Below, one piece after another: positions 61,729 through 64,000 of a DNA stretch of 64,000 nucleotides; position 1 is the first letter of the stretch, and every line of letters starts with the position of its first letter. The stretch is from Cyclobacterium sp. SYSU L10401. GTDB taxonomy: Bacteria > Bacteroidota > Bacteroidia > Cytophagales > Cyclobacteriaceae. The stretch lies in NCBI RefSeq assembly GCF_010993705.1, contig NZ_WOFO01000004.1, positions 462,503 through 526,502 of the forward strand, given 5' to 3'. Under the pieces are notes generated by a model, which saw only the letters and a list, made by a program, of their open reading frames with translations, was not told where the DNA came from and searched no databases. Both the position numbers and the translations under genes were made by a program.

Positions 61729-62691
61729 ATGATAAATACCTTAAAAAGAATCAAAATATTAACTGAGGCTTATAATTTATTCAATCATAATAAATTATCT
61801 TACTTGAAGCCGCTATATATGAAATATGGACTGAAAAAGCAATTTTTTCAATCCATATCAAGTAAAGATTTTCCGAGGAATGAATCTCAAAACCTTCCTT
61901 TGTTTGATAAGGTTAATTCAGCGGATGAACTTCCAAATAAATTGTCATTTAAAGCATTGCCTGAAGGAATAAAAAAGGAATTACTCTCCTGGTCAAATGA
62001 AGGGTTTGCGCTTTTAAAAGATTTTTTTTCTGAGAATGAGGTGGAGTTTATCAATGAAAAAATTAATGAATTAGCCAAGTCCAACAAGTTGCAGATTCGG
62101 GAAGAAAGAAAAATGATGTTTGCTGTCGATCACAGTAAGGACTTACGCTCTATGGCAAGTCCCGATCGATTGGAGAAAATTCTGGAATTATTAATGGGCT
62201 GCCCCATTTCTCTTTTCCAAAGTGTCAATTTCTTCAAAGGCAGTGAAGACCCCGCACATTCGGATTTCATTCATATGACAACCTATCCCTATGGCTATTT
62301 AATAGCAGCCTGGATAGCGCTGGAAGATATTGACCTGGAAAACGGCCCACTATTTTATTATCCTCGAAGCCACAAATTAAACTATATCATGAATGGCGAT
62401 TTTGATCACGGAGGAAATAAATGGCTTTTAGGAAAGTCTTATAAAAAGAAATATTCAGACAAAATTGATACCATATTATCAGAAAACAAATTCGAAAAAA
62501 AATATTTTACTGCTAAAAAAGGAGATGTTTTAATTTGGCATGCAAATCTATTACATGGAGGAAGTAAAGTAATAGATCCTGAAAGAACACGAAAAAGCAT
62601 GGTGATGCATTATTTTGGTAAAGACGTGATCAGGTATCATGAGGTGAGCCAAAGACCTTCATTTTCAAATGAACTAAGCCAAAATAAATAA
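61729..62691 (+). CDS. phytanoyl-CoA dioxygenase (PhyH) family protein
   Basis: The ATG at 61729 is used (an upstream TTG frame is less likely). The 320-residue protein has the PhyH jelly-roll pattern: His177-x-Asp179 in DPAHSDFIHM as iron ligands, WIALEDIDLENGPLFYYPRS, and the distal His276 in LIWHANLLHGGSKVIDPERT with an arginine for 2-oxoglutarate nearby. Such Fe(II)/2-oxoglutarate oxygenases hydroxylate diverse small molecules. Substrate unknown. The AT-rich base use matches the neighbouring genes and suggests transferred DNA. Confidence 0.85.
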   Translation: MINTLKRIKILTEAYNLFNHNKLSYLKPLYMKYGLKKQFFQSISSKDFPRNESQNLPLFDKVNSADELPNKLSFKALPEGIKKELLSWSNEGFALLKDFFSENEVEFINEKINELAKSNKLQIREERKMMFAVDHSKDLRSMASPDRLEKILELLMGCPISLFQSVNFFKGSEDPAHSDFIHMTTYPYGYLIAAWIALEDIDLENGPLFYYPRSHKLNYIMNGDFDHGGNKWLLGKSYKKKYSDKIDTILSENKFEKKYFTAKKGDVLIWHANLLHGGSKVIDPERTRKSMVMHYFGKDVIRYHEVSQRPSFSNELSQNK

Positions 62692-62698
62692 TCATTTC

Positions 62699-63451
62699 CT
62701 ATTGAAACCTATACCCTAGCGACATCTGAAACATTTCGTATTTGAATTCCCTTCTTGAATTTCTTTGCCAAAGTCCAATAGCATTTAAACCGTGCATGTA
62801 TCTTCCATTAAAAAATATATGATTTGAGAATAAAATCTCTATCCCAAAAGTCAAACCAACACTTCTTTCCTCTGTCGTCTTTGATATATTATTTACCTTA
62901 CCCTGATTATTTTCAAAACCATCTATTAACAATTCAAAATGAGGACCAAAAATAATTGAAGTGTTTCGAAGTATGCGGTACTTTAATAATAATGGTATAG
63001 AAAGATAATCTATGGCCAGATACAATGGCACAGGAGAAAATGCCCCCCTTACCCTTGATAAACTATATTCCTGAGCGATCAAAAATCTATCATTCAAAGG
63101 TATATCCAATATTAATCCAATTTGAAATCCTGATCTCCATACAGGTGCCAAATTGTCATATCCAAAGGAATATCCTTTGTTGAAATTCATGTTAGATACA
63201 TTCAATCCAGACCGAATACCAAATGTTAATTTATTGGGATTCTTACCCGTCTTATAATTACTAACCCTCCAAATTTCCTTGGGTGATTGATACAGTACTT
63301 CACTATTTTCGACTTTAGAAACAATATCAGTTGATTTATCGCTTTCAATTTGAGAAAAAGAATTAAAAGAGATAAAAAAATAACATAGACTGAGAAAATA
63401 ATAACTATGGTTTACAGAAATATTAATCCGAAAACAGGAATAATTATTCAT
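62699..63451 (-). CDS. outer-membrane beta-barrel protein (PorT-like family)
   Basis: The 250-residue protein has a signal peptide (ending NSFSQIE near residue 35) and a series of amphipathic strands (KLTFGIRSGLNVSNMNF, WRSGFQIGLILDIPL, FLIAQEYSLSRVRG, YLSIPLLLKYRI, SIIFGPHFELLIDG, and the end MFQMSLGYRFQ), typical of eight-stranded outer-membrane barrels in Bacteroidota. True PorT of T9SS is related but not demonstrated. Convergent with the PhyH gene. Confidence 0.8.
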   Translation of the reverse strand: MNNYSCFRINISVNHSYYFLSLCYFFISFNSFSQIESDKSTDIVSKVENSEVLYQSPKEIWRVSNYKTGKNPNKLTFGIRSGLNVSNMNFNKGYSFGYDNLAPVWRSGFQIGLILDIPLNDRFLIAQEYSLSRVRGAFSPVPLYLAIDYLSIPLLLKYRILRNTSIIFGPHFELLIDGFENNQGKVNNISKTTEERSVGLTFGIEILFSNHIFFNGRYMHGLNAIGLWQRNSRREFKYEMFQMSLGYRFQ

Positions 63452-63527
63452 AAAAAAAATTAAAATTCCATTTAAATAAATTAACTAATTTTATACTAGA
63501 TAATGACTTATTTTTCATATAAATATT

Positions 63528-64000
63528 TTAAGATTTTATAATCAACCTGACTTGCTTAATAATTCCATTCTCTCCTATTAAAGTCACCATATAAACACCC
63601 TGCGACAAAGAATCTACCGGAATAGTGAAAATGGTATTATCATCTAGCCTTGTATCTTGCTCAAGTACCATTCTACCAGCCATATCGTAAATATAAATCC
63701 CGTATAGTGGTATATCAGCTCCCAATTCAATATTTATAAATTCACTTGCAGGATTTGGATATAATGATATTAATTCAGCTCCAACATGAATTTCCTCCTC
63801 CATCAATTGGGAGTCCTCGACTCCTTCGTTAATTACCCTTAGATTAGTAATATCCTGTGACTCCTTATTACTGGAAACAATGCTGATACCGCAAACTTGA
63901 GCATTATTTGCACTCGCATCCATCAATATATTCAATATACCATCCGTTACAGTAACCTCCTCAAACTCCAGTACCGTTTCCTGATTGTTGTTCGCTACAA
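63528..64000 (-). CDS. malectin-like/T9SS type A sorting domain protein (5' end beyond window)
   Basis: The frame is open to the right edge of the window; a short start within it is not real. The visible 157 residues first read VLEFEEVTVTDGILNILMDA then SANNAQVCGISIV, the end of a malectin-type carbohydrate-binding domain. A linker rich in Glu follows, then a type A T9SS sorting domain (LISLYPNPASEFINIELG, GIYIYDMAGRMVLEQD, YMVTLIGENGIIKQVRLIIK). The full protein is probably a large secreted surface protein. Cargo of T9SS and likely glycan-binding. Confidence 0.85.
   Translation of the reverse strand, partial: VANNNQETVLEFEEVTVTDGILNILMDASANNAQVCGISIVSSNKESQDITNLRVINEGVEDSQLMEEEIHVGAELISLYPNPASEFINIELGADIPLYGIYIYDMAGRMVLEQDTRLDDNTIFTIPVDSLSQGVYMVTLIGENGIIKQVRLIIKS

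Overview
This 64 kb window is chromosomal DNA of a Bacteroidota bacterium, most likely order Cytophagales and near Cyclobacteriaceae; that placement is inferred from gene content, since no rRNA gene is present. Evidence: a short 287-residue RpoD with no region 1.1; promoters of the Bacteroidota form TTTG-N18-20-TAnnTTTG in front of all three tRNA genes, the trp leader and others; T9SS C-terminal sorting domains; large TonB-dependent receptors with carboxypeptidase-regulatory-like plugs; bacillithiol deacetylase BshB1; and a LytS/LytTR two-component pair.

Layout. 1-5 kb: a truncated Tat-exported Gfo/Idh/MocA oxidoreductase, a small lipoprotein remnant, a uracil-DNA glycosylase family protein and an outer-membrane receptor. 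5-15 kb, accessory in character: tRNA-Gln, a Crp/Fnr regulator with a probable target SRPBCC gene, a PutAbiC-like membrane protein (candidate phage defence), palindromic and MITE-like repeats, gamma-glutamyltransferase, a VapBC toxin-antitoxin pair, a secreted amidohydrolase and a beta-helix protein. 15-33 kb is mostly core: TVP38/TMEM64 protein, a glycine-rich T9SS cargo, tRNA-Thr, DUF349 protein, YqgE, PdxH, BshB1, TrxB, RpoD, Pnp, S15, an LptF/G permease, tRNA-Met and the thrS-infC-rpmI-rplT operon. 33-40 kb: YefM/YoeB and the topoisomerase IV genes parE and parC, separated by a SatD-family gene and a small membrane gene behind tandem operators. 40-50 kb: an esterase-phosphoesterase fusion, phenylalanine hydroxylase, and a complete trpEGDCFBA operon ending in DAHP synthase. 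50-60 kb: sulfurtransferase, DUF3037 protein, AbgT transporter, class A beta-lactamase-like hydrolase, a 16-Cys copper-storage-like protein, DUF2784 protein, and a TonB receptor-histidine kinase-LytTR regulator operon. 60-64 kb is visibly more AT-rich: a WcaI-like glycosyltransferase, a PhyH dioxygenase, an outer-membrane barrel and the C-terminal end of a malectin/T9SS protein.

The most informative signals are regulatory. (1) The trp operon starts with an intact attenuator: a 15-residue leader peptide with three consecutive Trp codons, then a terminator just before trpE. (2) The thrS leader has a hairpin whose loop, UUUGUAA, almost copies the anticodon loop CUUGUAA of the tRNA-Thr in this window, suggesting anticodon-mimic autoregulation. 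(3) A SatD-family protein with a GGDEF/cyclase-like aspartate pattern and a C-terminal helix-turn-helix, plus a membrane protein, sits between parE and parC behind two exact and one degenerate operator palindromes that overlap its promoter; parC is translationally coupled to it. (4) An FNR-like box lies between a Crp/Fnr gene carrying the E-x-x-S-R recognition motif and the SRPBCC gene. (5) The yefM-yoeB operon has the twin TGTACA operator. (6) A PutAbiC-like protein sits alone among repeats. All were read by eye; no search or folding program was run.
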